Origin: Cladorhizidae sp. MBARI D1340-BT2
Taxonomy: Eukaryota > Porifera > Demospongiae > Poecilosclerida > Cladorhizidae
Direction of reading: 5' to 3'
NCBI GenBank assembly: GCA_028752905.1
Contig: JAQNBH010000004.1
Coordinates: 1,844,610 to 1,908,609, forward strand
Length of the DNA stretch: 64,000 nucleotides
Each line of letters begins with the position of its first letter. The first letter of the stretch is position 1. The translations under genes and the position numbers were made by a program. The notes under the pieces were generated by a model that was given only the letters and a program-made list of their open reading frames with translations, had not been told where the DNA came from and did not search any database. This document shows positions 12,736-24,058 of the stretch, one piece after another.

Positions 12736-12744
12736 TCTCCCCCC
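12736..12744 (-). other. Polypurine tract of Ty3 copy 1
   Basis: On the element strand this reads GGGGGGAGA directly before the LTR start TAGAC. It is the expected plus-strand DNA primer position, and copy 2 has GGGGGGAGG at the equivalent place. Confidence 0.8.
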
Positions 12745-12753
12745 AAGTCCGTC

Positions 12754-15700
12754 TTAAGGGGGACTGATAGTTCTCTGTCCGTAGCGTACGACTGGTTTTG
12801 CTCCTCTCTTGCTGCGTCTCAGCGCGGCCGCTGGGTTGGGGTTCTTGGGGGGGTTGATGGCGGGCGTCAAGGCCAGGGTTTTCTGGGCGGTCTGGGTGGG
12901 GCGATGAGGCGGGGTTCCGGTGCCGGCGACGGAGGCGTATGATCGTCCGTCTGCCGGGGTAGCCAGCAGGGCGGGCTTGCGTCCGGTTGGCTTTGTTGAT
13001 GTTGATGGTGGATGTACAGGTGTCCCCGGTGTAGTAGGGGGCAGTTTGGTCTGGGGTATCGGTTGAGGGGGCGGGAGCGGTGGGGGGGCGATCTGGGGTG
13101 GAGTAGATGGTGGTGGTATGGGAGGGGGGTATTCAATGGGGGGTGGAATATAGGTTGGTGGTATGGGAGGGGGGTATGCAATGGGAGGAGTGCCAGGCAG
13201 CGGACGGCTGAGCGGGTGAGTCGGCTGGGCTGGTTGAGTCTCCGTCTGACGACGTAGGAATCGTCTGTTCCTTGTGGTGAGGCGGCCCGATCCGTCCATC
13301 CTCACGGCATATTGGTGGTACTGGAGCACCTCCACGACCAATCCAGTTTTGTCCCACTTCGTTGGGTGGCGGCCTGTCTGATTTTGGATGAATACTCTGT
13401 CACCGCAACGAAGGGGGGAAAGGCCGTGGGTGTGTTCGTCCCAGCATGCTCTGCCGAGGGTTTGGCGATGGGATCTGGCTTGTTGCCTCTGGTGGAGTTG
13501 TGATTCTGATGCATGGGTTTGTCGCAGCCGCGTGGGGAGGCCGGGTAGTGCATCACGGATGGGGCGACCAAATACGCATTCGGCGGGTGACATCCTTGTG
13601 TCTGGGTTCGGGCTGTTGCGGTAGACCAGGAGGGCCTTGTGGAATTTGGTGGTGAGTGTGCCTCCTGGTCCTGTGTTCCCCGAAATGAGCCTCTTCATGG
13701 ATTTGACCGCGGTCTCTGCTCGGTTATTGGAGTGTGGGTTATAGGCAGAGGAGGTGCGGTGGTGGATGCCCCAAGAGGTGAGGAGCTCCCTGGTGGTATG
13801 AGCGGCAAATTCTGGGCCGCCGTCCGAGGTTAGAGTGGTGGGGATGCCATAGGTGCTGAATGTCTCTCTCAGTATGGTGGCGAGGCCTGCTGCGCCGTTG
13901 GTGGCCGGTTTGGTGATTGGCCAGCCAGAGTACCGGTCTACCAGCACAAGGTATGCGGATCCTTCGTGGTGGAAGTAATCCGCACAGATGTGCTGGAAGG
14001 GGTACTCTGGCTCTTCTGGGGTGACTGACGGCATGGCAGGTTGAGAGGGGGCGTTGCCGTTGCATGCTGGGCACCTGTTCCTGGTTGCAGCGATGTCTGC
14101 GGGCATGCCCGGCCAGTACAGGGAGGAGGTGGCTCTGGCAGTCATCCCGCTCGTGCCCTGGTGGGCTGCATGGAGGGTGGATAGGCAAGTTGGTCTCAGG
14201 GATGTGGGGATGATAAGTCGTTCCCCGTAGCATACCACACCGTCTACGATGGAGAGGTGTGGGAGGATTGAGAAGTAGTCCCTGATGGGGGCTGGGAGCA
14301 TCTGCCTGTTGTCGGGTGTGCCTTGCTCGATATAAAACATCAGGTCCTGAAGGGTAGCGTCGGAGGCGGTGGCTGTCTGGAGGTGCTCCCAGCTGATGGG
14401 GATTGAAGAGATTGCCTTGCAGACGGCGGTGGAGAGGCCGGACTCGTCTATATGCGCAGAGGTGGTATTGGTGATGGCGCAGAGTGTGGAGGCAGGGCTG
14501 CCCGGACAGGCTGGGCTGGGGTTCGCAACATCATCGGGGAGGTGGAGCTGGGGAGGCGTCCGGGTTCCGGATGGGTGGCGTGAGAGGGCATCGCTGGTGA
14601 GGTTCTTAACGCCAGGAATGTACACCATCCGGAACCGGTACCGTAGGGTCTTCTCCTTGATGTTGCGGAGGCGTGGGTTAGGTATGTCCTCGAGGCAGCG
14701 ATCCCCGAACAGTTTGAGGAGGGGCTTGTGGTCTACAGCTACCACTAGATCGCTGCACCCGAGGACGAAGTGCCGGGCTTTGTCTAAGGCATCCGCCACT
14801 GCCAGAGCCTCGCCCTCCACAGGGGCGTAGCGGGACTCGGCAGGGTGGGTAAACCTGGAACCCACAAGGGTGACGCGCCAACCCTCCCGACAACAGAGGA
14901 TCTCCCGGGATGGGCACTGGCAGTGCTTCTGGAATAGCCAGTACCCTATCCCGTCTTTGCTCCAGTCTGTTGCCAGGCAGGTTGGGCGGTTTCGGTCGAA
15001 TATGGCCACCCCGTCGCGAATCTTCTCTACAATCTCCGACTTGGATGCCTGGAACGCGTGGTCCAGGGCTGGTGTCCAGAGGAATGGTGAGGTGGGCTTC
15101 AGGAGGGCCCTGAATGGCAACATGGTGGCGGTGAGGGAAAATGCATAGGCGACCTGGTTCACCAAGCCGAACCAGGCGTGGATGTCCGTGATGCTTGCTG
15201 GGGTGGGGAAGTCGGTGATAGAGTTGAGGAACCTCGGAGCTGGTCGTACTTCGGAGGGGGTGATGTCGAACCCGGCAAACTCCACTCTGTCCTGGGCAAA
15301 GCGGAATTTGCGCGGGTTCAGGGTGATGCCGTTCACGGCACAGATGTGGAGCCACTCAGTCGCCTGGTGGAATGCTCCCGTGATGTCGTCCGACCAAAGC
15401 AGAGCGTCGTCGATGCATTTGGTCTTCGACATCACGTTGGCGACGAGGGCATCGTACCTGGCCGTGTAGGCATCACCTGAGGCGATGTACCCCTGGGGGG
15501 CCGAGCAGTAGCGGTACCTTCCCCAGGGGGTGACGAAGGTGGTGTAATGGCGGTCAGCTTCTTTGAGGGCCACGGAGTGGTAGCCGTTCCAGGCGTCGAA
15601 GATGGTCTTTTTGGTGTTGCCTGGAACGGCTCTTGCCTGATGGAATGGGGATGGGCAGTGATGGGTCTCGCGCGTGGCGTGCTGGTTGAGTGGTTGAAGG

Positions 15701-16461
15701 TTGATGGTCCTCCTGAGTGACCCGTCCTTCTTGGTGCAGATGACCATACGGTGGCACTAAGTGACGGGCGTACCCAGGGGGACCTTCTCCAGCACGCCGA
15801 GGCGGACGTCCCGGTCAAGGCCGGCCTTCACCTCGTCCTGCCAATGAATTGGGATATCAATGGGGTTGTGGCAGGGTTTGGGGATGGCGTTGGGGTCAAT
15901 GTTGAGGGAGAGGGGGGGTCCTGACATCATGGGAAGGGGTTGATGCTCACAGACATTGAACGCACTTGCTGAGTATAAGTCCAGCAAGTGACGTTCAAGC
16001 CTGTGACGGTTGGCCTCAGTGCCAGGGAATGGCAGGGAGGTGGGTCTGACAGGGGGCGGGGCACGGGTGGGGCATGAGCAGGGTCTGGGTTGGTTATGGG
16101 AAGGTTTGCTCACCACAGGTGTCGAGGGGCTGTCCATAGTTCTGGTCTGCAGGTTCGCGACTTCAGGGGGTGGGGGCCGATTCGGGGTCGCCCATGCATC
16201 CGTGCCGTCTCTCGAAGGTGGCGTCTGCTTGCAGAGGGGAAACTCCGTGTGAATCAGTCCCAGATCGATGCAGCTGGCCAGGCTGAGATATAGTTTGGAG
16301 GCCAGGTCGCTGAAGTATACCATCTGCCGCGTTTCACGGCCTGAGTGGGTGGATATTCTGAGGAGAGCGGCACCCTTGATGGGGAGGGGGTTGCCACTGG
16401 CGGAGCTCATGAGGAGCGTGGCCGGGACCAGGTCGTGGTCAGTAAGGAGCAGTTCCTTCAT
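12754..16461 (-). pseudogene. pol of Ty3 copy 1 (RT, RNase H, integrase; protease core deleted)
   Basis: The frame opens after the deletion junction with AMKELLLTDHDL, the residues that follow the protease active site in copy 2. It reaches a TAG at 15757-15759 where copy 2 has the TGG of VTWCHR, then continues in the same frame to 12754. The RT has KCIDDALLW in place of the usual YxDD. RNase H has TDWSKDGIGYWL. Integrase has the HAAHQG/CPAC zinc module, then ADYFHH, TSDGGPEF and NRAETAVK (the D, D, E residues). A GPY/F-like RCGDRVFIQNQ...RHPTKWDK region and a very proline-rich tail follow. A deletion of about 145 bp relative to copy 2 at 16461 removes the protease DTG and shifts the frame. 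It cannot make an active polyprotein. Confidence 0.93.
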
Positions 16462-17624
16462 GGCGGGGAGCGGCGTTGGGTCCAGGTCATGGTGCTGGAG
16501 TCCCACGATTGGTGTGGTAGCGATCCCTCGGTCATGGTTGCCACTGTCTCGGAGATCGCGCTCTCTTGCTCCGCCTGTCTCGACCAGCATATCTGTGCGT
16601 AGTGGTGTTGTCTACCACAGGAGGAGCAAGTGGAGCCAAAGGCGGGGCATTCGAGCCTTCGCACCGCTGTCCGTTCCCTCTAACCGTGGCCTTGGTGGCC
16701 ACAGAAGCAACACACTGCCTTCGGGTTGATCTTGGGGCGGGTGGTGTTGCTGGGTTGCCCTCTGTTCTGTTGGGGCAGGTTCCGGGGGTGTGTGTGGGAG
16801 ATGGGTGAGCGGCGTTGGGTCCAGGTCTGTGTTGTCCTTGGTGTGACTGGGTTTGGCTGTCTCTGTTGGCGTCGGTACGCGCTATTGATAGCATCCCCTT
16901 GGTCATGGTCGTCACCCAATGAGTCTGTCGAGGTGGGTGTGGTGATGGTAACCGCGGACCGCTTGCCTGCGGCCCTCACCTCGACAAACCTGATTGTCTC
17001 CTCGACAGTCATGTTTTGGTTTGTGTCTTTTAGGAGATCTTCCTGAATATCTGCATCTGCCAGGCCGATGCAGAGTTGATCGGCAACTCTTTGCTCCCCT
17101 TGGCTGTTGACGACTTCACAGCCAGAGCACTTTTGTGTGAACCTGCACACCTCAGATTGGCCTCGGAGGCGGGCAGCGAACGAGCGAATGGGTTCCCCCC
17201 GGTCCTGCACCATGCGGGAGAGGGCGACCCTGGCCACTTTCGGGTTCTCCTCCCGCACTGCAAGGGCCTTGATGGCAGCGAGGAGGTCTGTCTCCGAAAA
17301 ATCTTCAATGGGTAAAGGGCCCACCGCATTGCGGGTGACGTCCCTTCTTAGCTTCGGCTCGAGGCACTCGAGCAGCTGGATGGCCACATCAGTGCCCGTT
17401 AGTCTTACTGCCATGGAGTATGCCCTCCATCTGGTGGCAAAGTAGTGCCAGGCTTCAGTGGTGCCCCCGGCCGTTATCTCTGGGCGCTTGACCGGGGTGG
17501 GCTTAGCCCGGGTCGCCTGGCTGTGGATCAGCATGTGTCCATTCAGCACGGCCGCAGTCACCACGGGGATCAACTCTGCTGGTGTCGAGAAGTCGCAGCC
17601 GGGGTATGGGCAGTCAACAGCCAT
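16462..17624 (-). pseudogene. gag of Ty3 copy 1
   Basis: It starts MAVDCPYPGCDFSTP, with cysteines and histidines spaced C5-x4-C10-x19-H30-x3-H34 as a C2H2-type finger at the N-terminus. The capsid-like body follows (WHYFATRWRAYSMAV, REENPKVARVALSRM). The first zinc knuckle (CCFCGHQGH, no fourth cysteine) runs straight into a TAG at 16680-16682, where copy 2 has a glutamate codon. Beyond the stop the same frame reads a second, complete knuckle (CSSCGRQHHYAQIC) and ends at RRSPP at the deletion junction. The start was chosen because copy 2 begins with the same MAV[S/D]CPYP. Confidence 0.92.
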
Positions 17625-17715
17625 TAGGCGGGTGGGCAGTAATTGGAAATATCGAACAACGGTCCCCCTCCTAACTTCTTCGGGCGGGGCTAGGTAGTAC
17701 CAATCACTATCGAAG

Positions 17716-17730
17716 ATTCGCTATACACAT
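17716..17730 (-). promoter_or_regulatory. Self-complementary primer-binding site of Ty3 copy 1
   Basis: The plus-strand text attcgctatacacat abuts the 5' LTR, sharing the LTR's terminal T. It is the exact reverse complement of atgtgtatagcgaat inside the same LTR (17799-17813), with 68 nt between them. In the minus-strand transcript the site directly downstream of U5 could pair with the LTR-encoded part of the RNA. Copy 2 has the same geometry with different bases. I did not look for complementarity to specific tRNA 3' ends. Confidence 0.75.
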
Positions 17731-17912
17731 AGTTAAGCTCAGTAAGCTATTCACCTAGCTGATGCAACTGGACGAGTTCAACAAGTTATCAGTAGGAAAT
17801 GTGTATAGCGAATGAATGTGTGCTAGTATGCATGCGCGAGGTAAAGGAGTCGTGTGTGAGGTAAAGGGCCGTACGTAGCAATGTTTATACATGTAAGGGT
17901 GGTTATTGTCTA
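17730..17912 (-). repeat. 5' LTR of Ty3 copy 1 (183 bp)
   Basis: The element-strand ends are TAGAC...AACTA. The inner boundary was set by alignment with copy 2: both LTRs share gatg[c/t]aactgg near that side and tagcaatgt plus tacatg near the other. The outer boundary is where identity with 12595-12735 stops. Confidence 0.85.
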
Positions 17913-17941
17913 CAAAACAATAACAACAACAACACTAATAA

Positions 17942-18421
17942 TTACACAATACTGTCCATGCCCGAGCCTCCCATTGCCCCCATGACTGCAAGAGCATTGC
18001 CTCTCTGTACCGCCACAGACAATTGTTGCATCAAAAATTGGTATGAATTCTCTTCCCCAGTGTGTTGCTTTATTTTCCTTCCGAGTTCCTTTAGGAAGGC
18101 CAATGACTTTGGGCCAATGGCACCTAGGGTCTCAACCGCAACTGGCACAAAAAAAAAATTCCTGGTAAGGCAGTGGTACTTGTCCTCCTTTTTCTCTTCA
18201 GCCATGGCAGCTACCGCACCTGAGCTCCTGGTAGCTTGAGCACAATAGGACTGTGCCAGAGTGTTGGGGCAGGTCACATCCCAGATCAGGGGCTTGCCAC
18301 ATTTCCATGGCACCATGGTGATTCCATCTGGACGCTTACCGTCCATATGATTGAGTCCAGACGGTTCCAGCCTTGAAGGCACCTGAGCAGATGACATAGC
18401 CCTATGAATAATGTTATTCAT
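17942..18421 (-). pseudogene. REL-ENDO-like C-terminal fragment of a retroelement (copy b)
   Basis: This is an open 159-codon frame with RAMSSAQVPSRLEPSGL, KRPDGITMVPW, LIWDVTCPNTLAQSY, then FFVPVAVETLG, FLKELGR and LSVAVQRGNALAVMGAMG to the stop. It is the longest of three related fragments in the window (607-870 and 21126-21353). RPDG...WDVT suggests a PD-(D/E)xK nuclease like the C-terminal REL-ENDO of R2/NeSL-type non-LTR retrotransposons. This is inference, since the zinc-finger and RT parts are absent. The 5' side is cut off by a (TTA)n tract, so the frame is open but truncated. Confidence 0.55.
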
Positions 18422-18433
18422 TGAGGAATGTCG

Positions 18434-18694
<261 letters not shown>

Positions 18695-18699
18695 ATATA

Positions 18700-19674
18700 T
18701 TGTCATCGTCATTATTATTAACATTATTATTGGATTTGATCACGTGGTAACGGAATTTCCCTTTCACTACATATGGGGCAAGAAAGACTCAACATTTTAT
18801 AAAAACTATATCTCAGGCATGTCTACAGGTCTCATTGACACTTTAATGTTACTCAATATTTTATTTCCATAAATATTTTTGTCTTTGAGTGAGGCCAGGA
18901 AAAAAACACGTAATGGAATATCGTAAAATTAACATAGTGTTGCACACAGTGTCATATAACCTGGTGTTCTTATATATAAATGGCTTAATGGTGGGATCTG
19001 GTATTGGTGCAGGGTTATCACACTATATATACATGAAGGCTTCAGCAATCCTTCTAGTAAAAAAAAGCTAACGTAATTTCATAGTAATGGAATTTCAGAT
19101 GTCTATAACCATGCATGGCTCTCCTGTGGACTGCATACTTGCTCTATCCATGTTGATCACCTCATTTACCTGCTGGGTACAATTTATTTAATTCCATGCT
19201 GCTATGTACAGCAACTAATCATTGGTACTGACTGCTTCACTTTTCTGATGCCTGCAATGAGTATCATATACATGTCTGTACAATGTAGGTGTACTGCTTT
19301 TGAAGATGATACAACAATCATATGGTATAGTCTCTGTACTTAGTGGTGTACTTAGCCATCACTGCTCGCTGTGCAACTATGAACTCTAGAGTATTGTAGG
19401 CGTGAAGTTCCCTTCACCTGCAGCTCTGGGCACGCCCCACTGTTGCCTTCCCACTCTGGATCCCTGTACACACCAGAGTTGCCCACCTTGTGGAGGAACT
19501 TCAGCTGCACCTGCTCTTCCTGCATGCTATGCACTGGTGCCATGTAGAGAAATACCAGCCTCGTTCAGTTGCAACAAAACTGCCAGGTCCGAGGTCTGCC
19601 ACTGCTCCTGGTTGGGTGTCTGCTGAGGTGTCTGTGGTACTGCTTCTCCTTCTTGAATGCCCACCACCTACGGA
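18700..19674. other. No recognisable gene
   Basis: Low-complexity and unique AT-rich sequence. Short open frames at 19352-19543 (-) and 19402-19626 (+) overlap on opposite strands and match nothing I know. Confidence 0.5.
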
Positions 19675-19995
19675 GGTTCTGCCTCTTCTTCTCTCTCACT
19701 GCCTCTGTGTTGGTGGCTCTTGCCTTCTTCCTGTCAGAGTCTCTCTGCACCTGCTCACCATCTCTGCCCACTTCTGCTCATGGTAGTGGTGCTGTATCTC
19801 AGCAGCACTGAGTGCCATGCTGACTCAGACCTGAACAACAATGCAAACTAACTCACTGGATACTCTACAGAGTAAGAAACATGAGCAGAAGAGGGCAGAG
19901 ATGGTGAGCAGGCCTGGAAGCAGAGAGACTGTGAGAGGAAGAAGAAGGCCAGAGCCACCAACCCAGAGGCAGTGAGAGAGAAGCAGAGACAGAAC
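19675..19995. repeat. Imperfect inverted repeat, about 110-bp arms
   Basis: Arm 19675-19782 (containing tctctctcactgcctctg and tgctcaccatctctgccc) is the diverged reverse complement of arm 19880-19995. About 97 bp separate them. Either arm could be the relic of one element inserted twice head to head, or the arms of a foldback element. Confidence 0.8.
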
Positions 19996-20949
19996 ATGTA
20001 GGTGGCTGGGCAGCCAAGAAGAGAACATCGTACAACCCTCGCTTATCCAAACCCTTTGGGACCCAACCCTGTCTTGATCTATAAGCCCTGCAGCTGCATA
20101 TGGGTGCTTTACTGATTGATGCAAGATCAGGTACACTACAATGTACAAATTGTACAAGAAGAGTTCAGACAATATGCCCTTATATATGAAACCTAGATGT
20201 CACCTGTGGGAGGTAAGAAAATGATCTAAAGTCCTCTAGTAGAGTGTGAAAGACTATTAATAAAGTTGGCCATTGTTTTGCATGTTGTATTACTTCTAGA
20301 AGTGGTCACAACCACTCCCACAGTATATTCATGCTAAATATTAGGAGTGGTCTTTGAAATACAATGAAAGGAAATTGTATGGATATAATATTGCTTGCTG
20401 TTGGATTGCTCAAGAAGTTTTACTGAAAACAGTTTAAATTCCATTACTGGGTAACGGAATTTCATAAAAGTGCCTCTTTAGTACATAAAGAAAAATAGCA
20501 GTATTTCATAATTGCCATGCACCCAGTGCAAGTTAGTGTGTGCCAATAATATGCTTTCCTTCAGCTGTCTGCCTAAGATAGTTGTGTGTGACAGGAAGGA
20601 AAAAGGAAAATTTTGATGACAGAATTCATCACCACAATCCTACTAAAACCATATTATTCAAATATCGCTTGTGGATAATGTAACCACAAATAAGATTATT
20701 TCCATGCTAATTGGTTTTTAAATATCTCGAGTCACAGAAAAGAAGGTTCGACAAATCACAAATCTGACTTGTCCGAGACTAAAATGTTCCATAAACTTCA
20801 AATGATATGTTCTATAAACAAGCTTTTCAGAAATATGATGTTTCTTTGAATTCTATTTTTCACCTTAGATATTAACTCTTGCCTGATCAAGTCCACTATG
20901 TTGTTGTTGTTATTATTATTATTTACTACTACTACTATATATTAATTAG

Positions 20950-20951
<2 letters not shown>
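19996..20951. other. No recognisable gene
   Basis: AT-rich sequence. The last 20 or so bases (ctactatatattaattagaa, about 20933-20952) repeat the first 20 bases of the window, which hints at a shared mobile-element flank. Confidence 0.5.

Positions 20952-21004
<53 letters not shown>
20952..21004 (-). repeat. Poly-T tract (poly-A on the minus strand)
   Basis: A 53-nt pure T run lies about 120 bp downstream, on the minus strand, of the REL-ENDO-like fragment at 21126-21353. It could be the poly-A tail of that retroelement copy. Confidence 0.7.
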
Positions 21005-21008
<4 letters not shown>

Positions 21009-21125
21009 ATAATTAATTTTTTTTTTTAATACAATATTAAATACAATGTCCAATAAACAGAATAAACAGAATAACAAACAAACATTAACAAACAAACATT
21101 AAAACAAAATATCTTAATAGACTAC

Positions 21126-21353
21126 TTATAAAAAATAATCGTCATTACAACTAAAGCTGGTGCCCAGCACAGCTGCAGTGTTACCTCGCTGCACGGCTAC
21201 TGCAATCCGCTGGGAAAGGAAAAAGGAGGAGCGGGGATCATCCGTTTCCCGTTTGAGACGGTTACCCAAATCTGTAAAGAAAAGACCTGCAGACTTGCCA
21301 AATGAACCAGCCGTCTCGATCCCAATTGGCACAAAAAAATGGGAGACAGCCAA
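21126..21353 (-). pseudogene. REL-ENDO-like C-terminal fragment (copy c)
   Basis: The frame reads SHFFVPIGIETAGSFG, FFTDLGNRLKRET and RIAVAVQRGNTAAVLGTS. It aligns with the last third of the fragment at 17942-18421 (FFVPVAVETLG, LGRKI, LSVAVQRGNALAVMG). It is bounded upstream (minus sense) by an A/G-rich low-complexity tract and downstream by the poly-A-like tract. It is truncated, so not functional. Confidence 0.6.
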
Positions 21354-21384
21354 AGATGAGTATTTAATCCTCTTGCGGTATTCG

Positions 21385-21521
21385 AGAAAGAAAAAAAAGG
21401 GAAAAAAAGAAAAAAAGAAAAAAAAGAAAAGGAAAAAAAAAAGAAAAAAAAGAAAAAAAAAGAAGAAAAAAAAAAGAAAAAAAAGGGAAAAAAAGAAAGA
21501 AAAAAAGAAAAAGAAAAAAAA
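21385..21521. repeat. A/G low-complexity tract
   Basis: Runs of A broken by single G residues. The Lys-rich frame over it is an artefact. Confidence 0.9.
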
Positions 21522-21524
21522 TAA

Positions 21525-21573
21525 TATATATTGATATATATATGTTTATTTGATATATATATGTGTGTACTTG

Positions 21574-21605
<32 letters not shown>

Positions 21606-23371
21606 GGTTTATTTGATATATTTATATATATATATGTTTATTTGATGTTTATTTGATATATATATGTTATTTGATATAATATATGTTGATTTCATGTTTA
21701 TTTGATATATATATTATATATATATATATATATATTTATTTGATATATATATATAAAAATATATATATATACATCAATAAGAAACACATTAGAAATTGTT
21801 GTGTCAATAATATATATAGATATAATATATTTATATTTATATGTTTATTAAATAGATATATATTTATTTGTTATATATCTATAATATGTTTATTTTATAT
21901 ATATATATATATGTTTATTTGATATATATATATGTTTATAAGATATATATATATGTTTATAAGATATATACATATTTATTTGATATATATATGTTTATTT
22001 GATATATATAATTATGTTTATTTGATATATATATATATGTTTATTTGATATATAATTATATGTTTATATATTTATTTTAGATATATATATATGTATGTTT
22101 ATTTGTAGGCATTGCTTTGTTCTTTCACCTGGTATCAATAACTCATATTTTTTTTGTACACAAGACCCCTTTTCTCAGATCCTATCACATATATCAAATA
22201 AACATTATATATATCAAATAAACGTGTATATATCAAATAAACATATATATATCAAATATATATATATCAAATAAGCATATATCCTATATTTTGGAATTCA
22301 AATCGTCACTTATTTCAATTCAGAAGTAAAGTTATGAAACCCTGAATGCTAGACACTTGAAGCATTCATTTTGAGAAAAACGCGTTTTAAATTAATGGAT
22401 TTTGAAGTTTATGTTTATTTGATGTTTATTTGATATATATATGTTAATTGATATAATTATTAGATGTTGATTTCATGTTTATTTGATATATATATTATGT
22501 ATATTATATATATATGTTTATTTGATATATATATATATAAATATATATATATACATCAATAAGAAACGCATTAGAAATTGTTGTCAATAATATATATAGA
22601 TATAATATATTTATATTTATATGTTTATTTAATAGATATATATTATTTGTTATATATCTATGTTTATTTGATATATATATATATGTTTATTTGATATATA
22701 TATATATGTTTATAAGATATATACATATTTATTTGATATATATATGTTTATTTGATATATATAATTATGTTTATTTGATATATATATATATGTTTATTTG
22801 ATATATAATTATATGTGTTTTTTTTGTTTTTTTTGTTTTTTTTTAGTAAAAATATTATATAGAATATAGTGGAATAGAAATTACATATAACAGTATGCCT
22901 AAAAACTGTTGTATGACAGAGAACAACATGCCATACCTCAAGTTAAAAAGTTTTAAAAAAAAAAATTTAAAAAATTTTTTTTTTTTTAATAATAATAATA
23001 ATTATATGTTTATATTATATTTATTTTAGATATATATATATATATATATATGTTTATTTGTAGGCATTGCTTTGTTCTTTCACCTGGTATCAATAACTCA
23101 TATTTTTTTGTACACAAGACCCCTTTTCTCAGATCCTATCACATATATCAAATAAACATTATATATATCAAATAAACGTGTAGCTATATATCAAATAAAC
23201 ATATATAATATATCAAATATATATTATATCAAATAAGCATATATCCTATATTTTGGAACTCAAATCGTCACTTATTTCAATTCAGAAGTAAAGTTATGAA
23301 ACCCTGAATGCTAGACACTTGAAGCATTCATTTTGAGAAAAACGCGTTTTAAATTAATGGATTTTGAAGTT
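21525..23371. repeat. Duplicated AT-rich satellite block
   Basis: The block is built from tatatgtttatttgatatat units and appears twice. The non-satellite tail (from tttgtaggcattgctttgtt to aatggattttgaagttt) occurs at about 22093-22411 and again at about 23050-23371, almost identical. The acatcaataagaaac segment occurs at 21771 and 22552. The second copy is longer because it carries the insertion at 22817-22997. Confidence 0.85.
22817..22997. mobile_element. 181-bp insertion flanked by a 12-bp direct repeat
   Basis: ataattatatgt occurs at 22805-22816 and 22998-23009, while the equivalent site in the first copy of the duplicated block has it once. The inserted DNA starts with T-rich runs and ends in A/T-rich runs around a unique core. 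It resembles a short retroposed sequence inserted in minus orientation. The family is unknown to me. Confidence 0.55.
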
Positions 23372-23784
23372 TCCTGTGCACTTTAATGAAGCCTTTCCTT
23401 TGTTAGTTTGTTAACCATGCTGCCACTAGAGCAGCTAGTAGGAAATCCCCCATTTTGTGGGGGTTTCCCATCTTGCGGGCAGTATTTTCTCCTCATTGCA
23501 TGGCAACGCAGTTCCGTTACACGCGTAGCAAGCTTCTTGACTACCAATCTTCTAACCTCACTGTTGCCTACAAAGAAGCAAGTAAAAGCCTTCAGACTTC
23601 ACACAAATATTTAAGGAAAGGTATATAGTAGATGCCAAAAAATTAAAATAGTAATCATTTTAGTCACACCACAAAACCATTTTTCTCTACATAAGACCCA
23701 TTTTCTCAGATCCTATCACATATATATGTTTATTTGCTATTTGATATATATATTTTTTGATATATAAAATTATATAGATGATCT
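23372..23784. other. No recognisable gene
   Basis: A 68-codon plus-strand frame at 23408-23614 has no known motif. An AT-rich stretch leads up to the THAP element. Confidence 0.4.
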
Positions 23785-24058
23785 CATAGACTACTAGAAC
23801 TATTGACTCAACACTCACCAACAGGGCCTTGCCATATGGGGCTTAAAAACGGAACTCGGACAAAAATCTTTAAACTTATATATTTCTGGTTCTAATCCGT
23901 GTTTTTAGATCACATTTTAAATGTAGCATCCTTAGATAGTGTAGTTTAATCTCTCTAGAAGACTCGTCATAAAATTGTTCGCACTCAACATAGCGAAATA
24001 AAACACCAAACATACTTGCTTATGTATAGTTAATTGTTCTAGTTATATTGTCTATGGG

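Larger units (their letters stand above)
12595..17912 (-). mobile_element. Ty3/Gypsy LTR retrotransposon, copy 1 (disabled)
   Basis: In minus-strand order: 5' LTR (17730-17912), primer-binding site, gag, protease remnant, reverse transcriptase, RNase H, integrase, polypurine tract, 3' LTR (12595-12735). It is the same lineage as copy 2 (46753-52366) but a clearly diverged subfamily. The outer 42 bp or so of the 3' LTR are missing and the 60-bp minisatellite takes their place, so no target duplication can be scored. Where both LTRs are present they are identical over 141 bp, which suggests a young insertion. The coding region nevertheless has two nonsense codons and a frameshifting deletion. 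Confidence 0.95.

Noticed and set aside
13012..17445. Plus-strand open frames antisense to Ty3 copy 1 (and the same for copy 2).
   Set aside because: They are shadows of a GC-rich pol gene, with no conserved motifs of their own, and they do not correspond between the two copies beyond what sharing the pol sequence explains.
17730..17772. Taking the 5' LTR of copy 1 to start at 17772, where identity with the 3' LTR ends.
   Set aside because: Copy 2 alignment (gatg[c/t]aactgg about 35 bp inside the LTR) and the position of the self-complementary site show that the LTR begins at 17730. The 3' copy is the truncated one.
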